A stretch of 64,000 nucleotides of DNA from an uncultured Lachnospiraceae bacterium (GCA_910578555.1 CAJTPS010000017.1:1-64000), one strand, 5' to 3'; shown: positions 8,801-18,879, counted from the stretch's first letter. A program made the numbers and translations. Notes: generated by a model not told the origin, from the sequence alone.

Positions 8801-9452
8801 CGAAATGACACTCATGATGTGGGACGGTGTGAAAGAAACCATATTTATGACATTGCTGTCAACTTTGTTCGGTTATCTGCTGGGACTGCCTATGGGTATT
8901 GCGCTGGCGGTGACCGACAGGAGCGGGATCAAGCCTAACGCAGTGATCTACAAGGTACTGGATGTGATTGCCAATGTGGTCAGAAGTGTTCCGTTTCTGA
9001 TCCTGTTGATTCTGGTCATGCCGTTTACGAAGATGATTGTGGGCAAGAGTTACGGCACGGCGGCTACGGTCGTTCCGCTTACGATCGCGGCGGCGCCTTT
9101 CATCGGACGTATGATCGAGTCTTCCATCAACGAGGTGGACAGGGGCGTAATCGAAGCGGCACAAAGTATGGGCGCGAGTACGATGACGATTATTATCCAT
9201 GTACTGTTAGTGGAAGCGCGTACCTCCATTCTGGTGGGTGTGACCATCGCGCTCGGCACGATCCTCGGATATTCCGCGATGGCGGGTATCGTGGGCGGCG
9301 GCGGACTGGGAGATATCGCTATGCGCTACGGTTATTACCGGTACGAGTCGGAGATCATGTTTGTGGCAGTCATTCTGCTGGTGGTACTGGTGCAGATTTT
9401 CCAGACTGCGGGCATGAGCATGTCGGTGAAGCTGGACCGGCGGAAAAGATAG
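8790..9452 (+). CDS. metI: Methionine ABC importer, permease
   Basis: 220-residue inner-membrane permease with five hydrophobic segments. The coupling region between residues 100 and 140 (EAAQSMGAS) is the usual EAA motif contacting MetN. The GTG/ATG region starts inside the end of metN, indicating translational coupling. Length and order (N-I-Q) match the known MetNIQ systems of Firmicutes. Confidence 0.92.
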   Translation: MWTSEMTLMMWDGVKETIFMTLLSTLFGYLLGLPMGIALAVTDRSGIKPNAVIYKVLDVIANVVRSVPFLILLILVMPFTKMIVGKSYGTAATVVPLTIAAAPFIGRMIESSINEVDRGVIEAAQSMGASTMTIIIHVLLVEARTSILVGVTIALGTILGYSAMAGIVGGGGLGDIAMRYGYYRYESEIMFVAVILLVVLVQIFQTAGMSMSVKLDRRKR

Positions 9453-9578
9453 ACAGGCAGCTTTTATTTTTCAATCAGAAATTTGTGCGGAAGCGTCACA
9501 GATTTCCCTGATTGCAGAACCGGATCTGAGATTTGGTTCGTGTTTCTCAGCGTAGGACGCTTCGGAATGGAGGAGATT

Positions 9579-10400
9579 ATGAAGAAAAAGTTTATTGCAG
9601 GTATTTTGACAGCGGCATTGGCGGTCGGCGTTTTGACGGCGTGCGGCAATGCCGGTAATTCGGCAGACGGCGGTAAGATCACAGTTGCCGCATCCGCGAC
9701 ACCGCATGCGGAGATCTTGGAGCAGGCGAAACCGATTCTTGCAGAGGAGGGATGGGAACTGGAGGTAACGGTATTTAACGATTACGTGCAGCCCAATCAG
9801 GTAGTGGAGAGCGGTGATTTTGACGCGAACTATTTCCAGCATATTCCGTATCTGGATTCCTTCAATGCGGAGCAGGGTACGCATCTTGTCAATGCAGGCG
9901 GCATTCACTATGAGCCCTTCGGGATCTATCCGGGTACGAAGAGCGACCTGACGGCGCTGGAAAAGGGCGACGTGATCGCAGTACCCAATGATACGACCAA
10001 TGAGGCGAGAGCGCTGCTTCTGCTGCAGGATAACGGTATCCTGACGCTGAAGGACGGTGTAGGCCTGGAGGCTACCGTGAGAGATATCGTGGATAATCCG
10101 AAGGAGATCGAGATTCAGGAGTTAGAGGCGGCGCAGGTTCCGAGGGTGAAGGACGAGGTGGCATTCGTAGTCCTGAACGGTAACTATGCGATGGAAGCAG
10201 GATTCTCAGTGAGCAAAGACTCGGTGGCTTATGAGCAGTCCGATTCCGAAGCGGCCAAGACTTACGTGAATGTGATCGCGGTGAAGGAAGGCAATGAGAA
10301 CAGCGACGGAATCAAGGCGCTGGTAGACGTGCTGAAGTCCAAGACGATTGCGCAATATATCAATGATACATATGACGGCGGTGTAATTCCTTTTCAATAA
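9579..10400 (+). CDS. metQ: Methionine-binding lipoprotein of the NlpA/MetQ family
   Basis: 273 residues from the ATG at 9579, chosen because AGGAGA precedes it and a lipoprotein signal follows: Lys-rich start, hydrophobic core, lipobox LTAC with Cys22. The mature part has the NlpA pattern (VAASATPHAEIL, FNDYVQPN, DANYFQH), known for methionine binding in MetQ. It would be anchored outside the membrane and deliver substrate to MetI/MetN. A strong terminator follows 30 bases after the stop, closing the operon. Confidence 0.92.
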   Translation: MKKKFIAGILTAALAVGVLTACGNAGNSADGGKITVAASATPHAEILEQAKPILAEEGWELEVTVFNDYVQPNQVVESGDFDANYFQHIPYLDSFNAEQGTHLVNAGGIHYEPFGIYPGTKSDLTALEKGDVIAVPNDTTNEARALLLLQDNGILTLKDGVGLEATVRDIVDNPKEIEIQELEAAQVPRVKDEVAFVVLNGNYAMEAGFSVSKDSVAYEQSDSEAAKTYVNVIAVKEGNENSDGIKALVDVLKSKTIAQYINDTYDGGVIPFQ

Positions 10401-10429
10401 GAAAGGACAGTACCGGACAGGATACGTAA

Positions 10430-10456
10430 GGGCTGCGGCAACGCAGCCCGTTTTTA
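10430..10456 (+). terminator. Rho-independent terminator of metNIQ
   Basis: GGGCTGCG (10430-10437), GCAA tetraloop, CGCAGCCC (10442-10449), then GTTTTTA. Confidence 0.9.
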
Positions 10457-10490
10457 TACCCGCAGGACACGTCCGGAACGGGAGCCGGTG

Positions 10491-10604
10491 ATGAAGAATC
10501 CGTATAAAGTGATAAGAAAGATTGGCGAATACAATAAAATGTATTATGATAAGAATAGAGAGATCACGTCGGCAGATCCGGAAGGGGAGTGTCTGCTGCG
10601 ATGA
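10491..10604 (+). CDS. Small open reading frame of 37 codons, unknown
   Basis: ATG at 10491 with GGGAG six bases upstream encodes a 37-residue basic peptide (starts MKNPYKVIRK). It lies between the metQ terminator and the GH3 gene. No family is recognised; it may be a real small protein or chance. Confidence 0.25.
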   Translation: MKNPYKVIRKIGEYNKMYYDKNREITSADPEGECLLR

Positions 10605-10694
10605 GCCGGCAGGAACGCGGCGGTAATATTGCAGGCGGAGGCTGACAGCGGCGCGACGACGCTGCGCTGCCGTGAGAGAATATAGGAGGTTACT

Positions 10695-13478
10695 ATGGGA
10701 AACAAATATGCAATCGACTGGGATGCGTATGCAGGGAAGGCAAGACAGGCAGCGGCGGAGGGCGCCGTTCTTCTGAAAAATGACAGGAATGCGCTTCCGC
10801 TGCGGGAAGGGGAGAAGCTGTCCGTATTCGGACGGATTCAGTTTGACTATTACAAGAGTGGTACAGGCTCCGGCGGCATGATCAACACCCGTTACGTGGT
10901 GGGGATTCCGGATGCCTTGAAGGAAGAGAAGCTTGTACTGGATCAGGAACTGGAGCAGATCTACAGGGACTGGCTGGCGGATCACCCTTTTGACATGGGA
11001 AAAGGATGGGCACAGGAACCGTGGAGCCAGACGGAAATGCCGCTGACTCGTGAGATCGTGGAGACATCGGCGGCGAAGAGCGATGCCGCGCTGGTCGTTA
11101 TCGGGCGCACGGCGGGGGAGGATCGTGACGCCACAGCCGAAAGAGGCAGTTATTACCTCTCGGAAGGGGAGGAGCAGATGCTTGCGCACGTGTGCGGCGC
11201 GTTCGAGCGGGTGATTGTCGTGCTCAATGTGGGCAATATCATTGACATGAAATGGGTGGAAACCTATGCGCCGCAGGCGGTGCTCTATACATGGCAGGGC
11301 GGCATGGAGGGCGGACATGCGGTGGCGGATGTGCTCATGGGCAGGGTGAATCCCTGCGGCAGACTGACCGATACGATTGCCCGGTCTGTGGAGGATTACC
11401 CTTCGGCGGCGCATTTCGGCGGCTCTGACGGGGATCAGTACACGGAAGATATTTATGTGGGATACCGTTATTTCGAGACATTTGACTCGGCTAAGGACAA
11501 GGTGCTGTATCCGTTCGGATTCGGACTCTCTTACACTTCTTTTACTATGACGGGCAGTATGGAGGAGCAGAAGGACGGCTGGCTTGTCCGGGTGAAAGTA
11601 AATAATACAGGAGAATGTGCAGGCAAAGAGGTCGTGCTGGTGTATGCGGGCGCGCCTCAGGGACAGCTGGGGAAACCGGCGCGGATATTGACGGCTTTCG
11701 GCAAGACGAAATGCCTGAAACCGGGAGAAGAAGAGGAACTGACGTTCAATATACAGAAATATGCGCTTGCATCCTATGATGACAGCGGTGTGACAGGACA
11801 TAAGTCCTGCTACGTACTGGAGGCTGGAACCTATCAGTTCTATGTGGGCGGGGACGTCAGGAACGCGCAGCCGGCCGGCGGTTTTACCATGCAGGAAACG
11901 GAAGTGGTCGGACAGTGCACGGAAGCGCTGGCGCCGGTGGAGGCGTTTGCGCGTATGAAGCCCGTGGGAGAGCAGGACGGCAGCCTGACTGCCGCGTGGG
12001 AGGAGGCGCCGCAGCGTACCTACAGTATGCCGGAGAGAAGTCGGCAGGAGAGGAAGACAGAGATTCCGTACAGCGGCAATCTGGGATACCGGCTGGCGGA
12101 CGTCTACGACGGCAAGGTGTCCATGGAGGAGTTTCTCGGGCAGCTTAGTGACGAGGAACTGTGCTGTATCGTTCGCGGGGAGGGCATGTGTTCTCCGAAG
12201 GTGACGCCGGGGACGGCCTCTGCCTTCGGCGGCGTGACAGAGCCGCTTGCCGGCTACGGCATTCCGTGCGGCTGCTGTTCGGACGGACCTTCCGGCATCC
12301 GTATGGACTGCGGCACGTATGCGTTCTGTCTGCCGAACGGTACCTGCATGGCGTGTTCTTTCAATGAGGAACTGATCGAACGGCTCTATGAGATGGAAGG
12401 CGCGGAACTTCGGAAGAACCATGTGGATATCCTGTTGGGACCGGGTATGAACATTCACAGGCATCCGCTGAACGGGCGTAATTTTGAATATTTTTCGGAA
12501 GATCCTCTGGTCACCGGCAAGATGGCGGCGGCGCAGATCAGAGGCATGGCGGCCTATCAGGTCACGGGCGCTTTGAAGCATTTTGCCTGCAACAACCAGG
12601 AGTATCACCGCAGGCTGTACAATGCGGTAGTGTCGGAGCGCGCGCTGCGGGAAATCTATCTGAAAGGTTTTGAGATCGCGGTCAAAGAAGGAAATGCCTA
12701 TGCGATCATGACTGCTTACGGCGGGATCAACGGGATCTGGACCGCGGGGAACTATGACCTGCTCACGACGATCCTGCGCGGCGAATGGCATTACGACGGC
12801 TTCGTCATGACGGACTGGTGGGCGGAGATCAACGATGAAGGTGAGACTGCTACGAGACAGAACGTTGCCGCGATGGTAAGAGGGCAGAACGATGTCTACA
12901 TGGTGACACAGGATTCCGCGAAGAATGCCAATCGGGATAACCTGCAGGAGAGTCTGGCAAACGGAACGCTGCAGCGTGCCGACCTGCAAAGATGCGCCGG
13001 CAATATCCTGCGGGTGCTGATGCGCTCCGCGGTTATGGACAGAAGTCTTGACCGAATCAGTCAAGAAGAACTGGATGCGGTGGAGGCAATGGCGGATGAT
13101 GATAAGGTTGACTTCGACATAAGGTGGTATACGCTGCAGGACAGCCTGGAACTGGACGGCAGCGAGATCGACACCGGAAAAGGAAAATCTTTCGTATGCG
13201 GACTGCAGACGGAAGGGATGCCTGTGTATAAGATTCATTTCCGGGCGAAGGTCGATGCCTCTGAACTGGCGCAGGTGTCCGTGTCCATCTTCATAAACGG
13301 CACATTAAAAAAGACCTTTACCCTGAACGGAACCGGCGGCGAATATGTCGAGATGGAACATGTGCTGGAACGGTTCTTTAATCCGAGCAATTATCTGAAA
13401 CTGTTCTTCGCAGAGAGCGGGATGCAGATCGACAAGATCCGGATCGAGCGGGTGGAGCAGGAGAAGAAAGAACGATAA
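10695..13478 (+). CDS. GH3 beta-glucosidase with swapped domain order
   Basis: 927 residues. The usual GH3 order is inverted: the C-terminal-type alpha/beta domain comes first (about 15-290, with the GRTAGEDRD loop that normally carries the acid/base region), then a fibronectin-III-like domain (about 300-400), and the TIM-barrel-type domain only after about 480. The nucleophile is Asp707 in VMTDWW; substrate residues are seen in KHFACNNQE and in NGRNFEYFSEDP. This permuted layout is known from Ruminococcus albus and Butyrivibrio GH3 enzymes. A strong AGGAGGT site precedes the ATG. No signal peptide is seen, so it probably acts inside the cell on imported cellobiose-type sugars. It stands alone. 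Confidence 0.9.
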   Translation: MGNKYAIDWDAYAGKARQAAAEGAVLLKNDRNALPLREGEKLSVFGRIQFDYYKSGTGSGGMINTRYVVGIPDALKEEKLVLDQELEQIYRDWLADHPFDMGKGWAQEPWSQTEMPLTREIVETSAAKSDAALVVIGRTAGEDRDATAERGSYYLSEGEEQMLAHVCGAFERVIVVLNVGNIIDMKWVETYAPQAVLYTWQGGMEGGHAVADVLMGRVNPCGRLTDTIARSVEDYPSAAHFGGSDGDQYTEDIYVGYRYFETFDSAKDKVLYPFGFGLSYTSFTMTGSMEEQKDGWLVRVKVNNTGECAGKEVVLVYAGAPQGQLGKPARILTAFGKTKCLKPGEEEELTFNIQKYALASYDDSGVTGHKSCYVLEAGTYQFYVGGDVRNAQPAGGFTMQETEVVGQCTEALAPVEAFARMKPVGEQDGSLTAAWEEAPQRTYSMPERSRQERKTEIPYSGNLGYRLADVYDGKVSMEEFLGQLSDEELCCIVRGEGMCSPKVTPGTASAFGGVTEPLAGYGIPCGCCSDGPSGIRMDCGTYAFCLPNGTCMACSFNEELIERLYEMEGAELRKNHVDILLGPGMNIHRHPLNGRNFEYFSEDPLVTGKMAAAQIRGMAAYQVTGALKHFACNNQEYHRRLYNAVVSERALREIYLKGFEIAVKEGNAYAIMTAYGGINGIWTAGNYDLLTTILRGEWHYDGFVMTDWWAEINDEGETATRQNVAAMVRGQNDVYMVTQDSAKNANRDNLQESLANGTLQRADLQRCAGNILRVLMRSAVMDRSLDRISQEELDAVEAMADDDKVDFDIRWYTLQDSLELDGSEIDTGKGKSFVCGLQTEGMPVYKIHFRAKVDASELAQVSVSIFINGTLKKTFTLNGTGGEYVEMEHVLERFFNPSNYLKLFFAESGMQIDKIRIERVEQEKKER

Positions 13479-13639
13479 TAGACGGGAAGAATAGGAACAG
13501 GAATGACGAACAGAGAGAGAAGACGTGCAGAGTGATCCGCAGGATCACGGAAGCGGATAGGAAGAAACTTTTCCGTGACGAGGAGATCAATGAGGAAGCA
13601 TGGGCGGATAGTGTGGAGCTGATGGAGTTTTAGAAAGTG

Positions 13640-13694
13640 AAGTAATATCATTTACAGATGATTGACCTGCCGCATATGATAATGTATATTACTT
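13640..13694 (+). terminator. Stem-loop after the GH3 gene
   Basis: AAGTAATAT (13640-13648) pairs with ATATTACTT (13686-13694), with extra pairing inside the loop and T-rich sequence behind. It lies about 160 bases after the GH3 stop. The 13479-13639 stretch holds only a 33-codon remnant-like frame. Confidence 0.3.
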
Positions 13695-13766
13695 TACTTT
13701 GGTAACAAATATATAAATTATGTTTTATTTCTAAAAATAGTTGATTTTTATTTAAAAATGGTGTAT

Positions 13767-13795
13767 AACTAATAATATGGTACAACTAATAATAT
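13767..13795 (+). repeat. Two copies of AACTAATAATAT
   Basis: The 12-base sequence occurs at 13767-13778 and 13784-13795 (17-base period), just ahead of the ribosome site of the next gene. It could be a regulator site or part of an AT-rich promoter. Confidence 0.5.
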
Positions 13796-13823
13796 AAATG
13801 TATTTCGATAAGGAGGTAATACT

Positions 13824-14528
13824 ATGAAAATTAAGAAAAGGTTATTGGCGTTATTTGTGTCATTAAGTATGGTTTTTTCTTCCTCGGTTTCAGCATTGGC
13901 TGCAGGGCAGCAACGGTATGAGTACAGTTATGAAAACTTGAATATTGCTGTAGAATATATTGCTGGAGAAACAACTGTTACTGAGAAGATTACTATTCAT
14001 GAGGAAGGTTTTGAAACAATTATAGTTGAAAAAATTGTTTCAGAAGATGGTACAATTATGGTGTATCAGGATGGAATCCAGACAGGGGTACTCCATGATG
14101 GCAATTATGATCAATATGTAGCTATGACTCAGGATCAAATTGTATTTGAGAGTAGTCATAGATACAATAGTGGATATGCAACAAATGGATGCGGATATAG
14201 TCAGAATCATTCTTATGTAAGCTCAAATAAACAAACTGTTGATATCGGATTAAATAATACGGTTGGTTCTATTGCAGCAACTATTTTAGGTGCGCTTATG
14301 TGCCCGGTTGCTGGTGCAGCATTGGGAATTATTACAGCAATTATTCAACGTGCAGTAGATAATGGTGCAGACTATATTGATATTTCGGAAACAAAATATT
14401 TTGTGCATGGGGCATATGCAAATGATATGAATTGTTATCATGCATTATATACATATTATAATAAAACTGCTTCGGGTGGAAAAAATGTTATTGGGAATGA
14501 ATGGGTATATAGTCAGGAGTTGATTTAA
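13824..14528 (+). CDS. Secreted protein with hydrophobic helical core, bacteriocin-like
   Basis: 234 residues. Residues 1-27 are a classical signal peptide (KIKKR, hydrophobic core, ALA-A). The mature part starts with beta-rich sequence (30-110), followed by a hydrophobic Gly/Ala-rich segment at 147-177 and an aromatic C-terminal tail. Such a glycine-rich hydrophobic block in a secreted protein recalls large bacteriocins of Firmicutes (geobacillin 26-like proteins), but no diagnostic motif is present. The gene is clearly more AT-rich than its neighbours, suggesting recent gain. It is followed three bases later by a small membrane protein gene, a layout seen for toxin and immunity. AGGAGG precedes the ATG. 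Confidence 0.6.
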   Translation: MKIKKRLLALFVSLSMVFSSSVSALAAGQQRYEYSYENLNIAVEYIAGETTVTEKITIHEEGFETIIVEKIVSEDGTIMVYQDGIQTGVLHDGNYDQYVAMTQDQIVFESSHRYNSGYATNGCGYSQNHSYVSSNKQTVDIGLNNTVGSIAATILGALMCPVAGAALGIITAIIQRAVDNGADYIDISETKYFVHGAYANDMNCYHALYTYYNKTASGGKNVIGNEWVYSQELI

Positions 14529-14531
14529 GTT

Positions 14532-14909
14532 TTGAATAGTATGTTTACTTTTTTCAGGAAGGCATTTCCGGTTAAAAAACACAGAATCGTACAAGGAATA
14601 GCCTATGGGGCGCTTTTATGTGCGGTAAATTTATTGACTCCATTGTTGGAAAGCACTGAGATTCCGATATGGGGGGCCAGGTTGCTGTTATTACTTTGGA
14701 TTTGTATGGCGGTTGGCTTTTTTATGGCAGGTAAATTATTCTTAAGTCTGGAAATTGTAGGATGGACTGTGAGCGGATATACTGCAATAGGAGTTATCTT
14801 GACTATCCTATCCCCGGATAGATTTGGAAAAGTTTTGTTTACCGGTCTATGTGGAATTGTTGTTTATATTGTCATTTTCTATATTATTCATAAACATGAT
14901 CCGCTATAA
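14532..14909 (+). CDS. Small four-helix membrane protein, possible immunity partner
   Basis: 125 residues with four predicted membrane helices and a short charged C-terminus. The start is a TTG at 14532, with AGGAG (14515-14519) twelve bases upstream inside the previous gene; an ATG at 14541 has no ribosome site. Tight coupling to the secreted protein gene and shared AT-rich composition suggest a common function, for example self-protection. No family recognised. Confidence 0.5.
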   Translation: MNSMFTFFRKAFPVKKHRIVQGIAYGALLCAVNLLTPLLESTEIPIWGARLLLLLWICMAVGFFMAGKLFLSLEIVGWTVSGYTAIGVILTILSPDRFGKVLFTGLCGIVVYIVIFYIIHKHDPL

Positions 14910-14972
14910 TCTAAAAGCAGAGCTGTATCAAGTTATCGTTTGGGCAGTTGTTAATCATAAGAAATGGGTCGC

Positions 14973-15017
14973 CGCTCCATAGATGCTGATTTATCTATGG
15001 AGCGACGGTTTTATTTT
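14973..15017 (+). terminator. Rho-independent terminator
   Basis: CGCTCCATAGA (14973-14983) pairs perfectly with TCTATGGAGCG (14994-15004); ACGG and a TTTTATTTTA tract follow. It closes the AT-rich two-gene unit. Confidence 0.8.
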
Positions 15018-15137
15018 ATGTAAAAACATGGGGGTTCTGAATCGGTGATGAAGATGTTTTACGCAAGTACAGGAGCCAAATAGGGAATATATTACGGAAT
15101 GATCAAGGATGATAAAGATAGCTAATTCCCCTCTCCT

Positions 15138-15195
15138 GTGGTATGATGAATATGGATTTGCGGCAGCATGAAGTCTTTCAGGTCTGCCGCAAATC
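15138..15195 (+). promoter_or_regulatory. addB leader: extended -10 promoter and 12-bp inverted repeat
   Basis: TGG-TATGAT (15138-15146) is an extended -10 box without a clear -35. GATTTGCGGCAG (15155-15166) is repeated inverted at 15184-15195, forming a perfect 12-bp stem with a 17-base loop that ends about 30 bases before the likely GTG start. It may be a leader hairpin or an operator. Confidence 0.4.
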
Positions 15196-15226
15196 ATTCA
15201 ACAGAGCAGGAACAGAGGACAAGTCA

Positions 15227-18200
15227 GTGTCACTTCAATTTTATTTCGGGGCCTCCGGCTCCGGCAAAAGTCGGAAACTTCACGAGGATATCATACGGGC
15301 ATCGCAGTTGAATCCGCAGACGGACTATCTGCTGATCGTGCCCGATCAGTTTACCATGCAGACACAGATGGATCTGGTGGTGGAACATCCCGATCATATT
15401 ATCATGAATATCGACGTCCTAAGCTTCGGCAGGCTCACCCACCGGATCTTAGAGGAGGTAGGGTATGAGGACGTGCCGGTTCTGGACGATACGGGCAAGA
15501 GCCTGGTGCTTCGCAATGTGGCGGGTCAGTGTGCGGACCGGCTGCAGGTGATGGGCGCCCACTTGCACAAGATCGGCTATATCCACGAGGTGAAGTCGGC
15601 GATTTCGGAGTTTATGCAGTACGGCATCGGCCTGCGGGAGATGGAGAAACTGGCGGAGTATGCCCGTTCCCGCGGTGCACTGTATTATAAGCTGCAGGAT
15701 ATGGGCGTGCTGTATCAGGCGTTTCTGGACTATATCCACGACAAGTTTATCACGACCGAGGAAACGCTGGACAGGCTCCGGGAAGCGCTGCCGAAGTCCG
15801 CGCTGATCAGAAAAAGTGTGGTTGCCTTCGACGGATTTACCGGATTTACGCCGATTCAGAACCGTGTCATTCAGGAACTGATACGATTGACCAGAAAGGT
15901 CATTATTACACTGACGATCGACGACAGAGAGAATCCGTATCAGCTTGACGGGGAGCACAGACTGTTTCATCTGAGTAAGAAGACGGTAGCGGATCTGCGC
16001 AGACTTGCGGAGGAGGCAGATGCGAAGGAAGAGAAGCCGGTGTGGTGCAGGGAGCGGACCGCGGGCAGACTGCCGCGGTTTGCACAGAATGCGGAACTGT
16101 CCCATCTGGAGAGCAATCTGTTCCGGTATTCGTCGGAAGCGTATGAGGAGCCGGTGGAGAGGCTGCATTTATATGAGGCGTCTACCCCGAAAGAGGAAGT
16201 CAGGCAGACGTGCATCGCGATTCGCAGGCTCGTTATGGGGATTGACGGCGCACGTGCAACGGCGGATGGCAGTGGTCAGACAATAGAAGGTTTACATAAT
16301 ACTGGAGGCCTGCACTATCGGGACATCGCTGTGGTGACGGGAGACATGGAAGTATACGGCAGTCTGGCGGAGGAAGAGTTTGCCAAATTCGAAATACCGA
16401 TCTATCTGGATCACACGAGAGGAATCCTGCGCAATCCTTTTGCAGAATATATCAGGAGCGCACTGCAGATTGTGCTGCAGGATTTCAGTTTTCCGGCAGT
16501 ATTCCATTATCTGCGCACCGGACTGACCGGCTTTGATGAGGAAGAGGTGGACCGGCTGGAAAATTATGTCCGCAGATTCGGCATCCGCGGGAAGAAGCGT
16601 TGGAGCAGTATTTTTATCTATAAAGAGGATAACGGAGAGGGCGAGGAAGAGGCGCTGCGGCAGCTTGCCTGCTATAATGCCATGCGGGAGAGGCTGATGG
16701 AGCAGCTTGCGCCGCTGCTTGCGCCGGTCGGCACAGCCGGCGGGATGGTACGTGCCCTCTACGATTTTATTGTGACAAACGAGCTGCAGCAGAAGCTGGC
16801 GCACTACGAGAGAGAATTTAAAGCACAGGGGGATATGGCGCGGGCGAAGGAGTACGGGCAGATATATGCGCTGGTGATCGATCTGCTTGACCAGATCTAT
16901 GAACTGCTTGCCGATGAGGAGATGGAGCGCAGAGAATTTGCAGACATTCTGGATTCCGGTCTGACAGAGATCAGCGTGGGAACGATTCCCCAGAATGTGG
17001 ACCGCGTGCTGGTCGGCGATATCGAGCGGACGCGCTTAAAGCAGGTCAAAGTGCTCTTCTTCTTAGGCGTAAACGACGGAAATATTCCGAAAGGAGCGAC
17101 CAGGGGCGGTATTATTTCGGATATCGACAGGGAGTTTCTAAGGGATGCCGATCTGGAACTGGCGCCTTCACCCAGACAGCAGATGTATATACAGCGTCTG
17201 TATCTGTATCTGAACATGACAAAGCCTTCGGAACAGTTATATCTGTCCTATGCCAAGATCGGGAATGACGGACGCAGCCTTCGGCCGGCCTATCTGATCG
17301 ATCTGGTGCGGACGATGTATCCGCTTCTTGCGGTGGAGGTGCCGGAGAGCGCGCCGATGGAGGAACAGCTTGTGTGCGGGGCGGACGGGATCGGTATCAT
17401 GGCGGATATGCTGCGGGAGTATGCGGGCGGCAGACTTACGGATAAGGCCGGCAGACAGATGTACGCGCTGTATCACAGTTATCGCGGCAGACCGCGGTAT
17501 CAGGATACGGTGGACCGGCTGATCGATGCCGCGTTCTACCGGTACAGCGACACACCGCTGTCCAGGGTAGTGACCCGTGCGCTGTATGGCAGGATGCTGC
17601 TTAACAGTGTAAGCCGTCTGGAGAAATACGCCGCCTGCGCTTACGGGCATTTCCTGCAGTACGGGCTGGCGCTTCGGGAGCGCGGGGATTACAGCTTTGA
17701 AGACGTGGATATGGGAAATGTCTTTCACGGCGTGCTGGAACTGTTCGCGCAGAGACTTGCGGAGAACGGCTATACATGGTTTGACTTTCCGAAGGAGGAT
17801 GCACGCCGCATGGTGGAAGAGGCGATTCAGGCATATGCGGCGGCCTATGAGGAAACGATCCTGTACAGCAGCGCCCGTAACAGACATCTTCTGGGGAGAA
17901 TGACACGGATACTGACCCGTACCGTATTGACTCTGCAGACACAGCTTAAGAAGGGTTCTTTCGTACCGGATCAGTTCGAGATGTCGTTCTCTATGATCGA
18001 AGATCTGGATGCGCTGAACATTGCCTTGAACGAGCAGGACAGAATGCGCCTGCGCGGACGGATCGACCGGGTGGATACATGCGAGGCGGAGGATAAGGTC
18101 TATGTGAAGGTCATCGACTACAAATCCGGCAGCCGCAGGTTTGATCTGGCGGCGCTCTATTACGGTCTGCAGCTGCAGCTGGTCGTCTATATGAACGCGG

Positions 18201-18730
18201 CGGTAGAGATCGAACAGAAGAAACATCCGGATAAGGAGATCGTGCCAGCGGCGATGCTGTATTATCATATCGACGATCCGATGGTGGAGGACGGCGACGG
18301 TATGACGCCGGAGCAGATCAATGAACAGTTATTGCAGGAACTAAAGATGACCGGATTAGTCAATCAAAATGACGAAGCTGTTAGAATGCTTGACGGAGAG
18401 TTCACTGATAAGTCGCAGATCCTGCCGTTAGAGCGGAAAAAAGATGGTTCTTTCTCGGCGCACTCGAGTGTTATAAGTGAGGAAGACATGCAGGTGGTTT
18501 CAAATTATGTAAACCACAAGATCCGACAGCTTGGAAGCGGTATTCTGGACGGAACCATATCGATCAACCCTTATGAGCAGAACGGGAACCGGGCATGCAC
18601 TTATTGCGCCTACAGAAGCGTGTGCGGGTATGACAGCCGGATCGAAGGATACGGGATGCGCAGGCTGCCGAAGCTGAGTGCGGACGACGCGCTGTGTCAG
18701 ATGCGGGCGGAATTGGACGAGCGTGAATGA
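15227..18730 (+). CDS. addB: ATP-dependent helicase/nuclease subunit B
   Basis: 1167 residues from the GTG at 15227 (GAGGA seven bases upstream, directly followed by the conserved start SLQFYFGASGSGKS); an in-frame ATG at 15143 lies upstream of the leader hairpin and is unlikely. The Walker A GASGSGKS is at about residue 8-15. The C-terminal RecB-type nuclease carries VIDYKSGSRRFD, and the iron-sulfur cluster cysteines are seen as one Cys before the nuclease (KYAACAYGHF) and three at the end (CTYCAYRSVC). With AddA it processes double-strand breaks and degrades foreign linear DNA up to a Chi site. First gene of the addBA operon. Confidence 0.95.
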   Translation: MSLQFYFGASGSGKSRKLHEDIIRASQLNPQTDYLLIVPDQFTMQTQMDLVVEHPDHIIMNIDVLSFGRLTHRILEEVGYEDVPVLDDTGKSLVLRNVAGQCADRLQVMGAHLHKIGYIHEVKSAISEFMQYGIGLREMEKLAEYARSRGALYYKLQDMGVLYQAFLDYIHDKFITTEETLDRLREALPKSALIRKSVVAFDGFTGFTPIQNRVIQELIRLTRKVIITLTIDDRENPYQLDGEHRLFHLSKKTVADLRRLAEEADAKEEKPVWCRERTAGRLPRFAQNAELSHLESNLFRYSSEAYEEPVERLHLYEASTPKEEVRQTCIAIRRLVMGIDGARATADGSGQTIEGLHNTGGLHYRDIAVVTGDMEVYGSLAEEEFAKFEIPIYLDHTRGILRNPFAEYIRSALQIVLQDFSFPAVFHYLRTGLTGFDEEEVDRLENYVRRFGIRGKKRWSSIFIYKEDNGEGEEEALRQLACYNAMRERLMEQLAPLLAPVGTAGGMVRALYDFIVTNELQQKLAHYEREFKAQGDMARAKEYGQIYALVIDLLDQIYELLADEEMERREFADILDSGLTEISVGTIPQNVDRVLVGDIERTRLKQVKVLFFLGVNDGNIPKGATRGGIISDIDREFLRDADLELAPSPRQQMYIQRLYLYLNMTKPSEQLYLSYAKIGNDGRSLRPAYLIDLVRTMYPLLAVEVPESAPMEEQLVCGADGIGIMADMLREYAGGRLTDKAGRQMYALYHSYRGRPRYQDTVDRLIDAAFYRYSDTPLSRVVTRALYGRMLLNSVSRLEKYAACAYGHFLQYGLALRERGDYSFEDVDMGNVFHGVLELFAQRLAENGYTWFDFPKEDARRMVEEAIQAYAAAYEETILYSSARNRHLLGRMTRILTRTVLTLQTQLKKGSFVPDQFEMSFSMIEDLDALNIALNEQDRMRLRGRIDRVDTCEAEDKVYVKVIDYKSGSRRFDLAALYYGLQLQLVVYMNAAVEIEQKKHPDKEIVPAAMLYYHIDDPMVEDGDGMTPEQINEQLLQELKMTGLVNQNDEAVRMLDGEFTDKSQILPLERKKDGSFSAHSSVISEEDMQVVSNYVNHKIRQLGSGILDGTISINPYEQNGNRACTYCAYRSVCGYDSRIEGYGMRRLPKLSADDALCQMRAELDERE

Positions 18731-18879
18731 AAAGAAGTATTTACGCGGGGAAATGATAGCGGCAGGAATGGGGTAATAGTTCAGCACAGGACACTGCACT
18801 TGCTGCAAAGTCCGTGAAAGCGTGATAATTTGACCGGGAGAGAAGCCGAAGAGTGGCAGCTGCGGAACAGGAGAACAGA

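Noticed and set aside
10206..13238. 1010-codon open frame on the minus strand opposite the GH3 gene
   Set aside because: It is a mirror of the GC-rich codon use of the GH3 and metQ genes. The product is low-complexity His/Arg/Leu-rich with no domain, and the plus-strand genes have full family matches.
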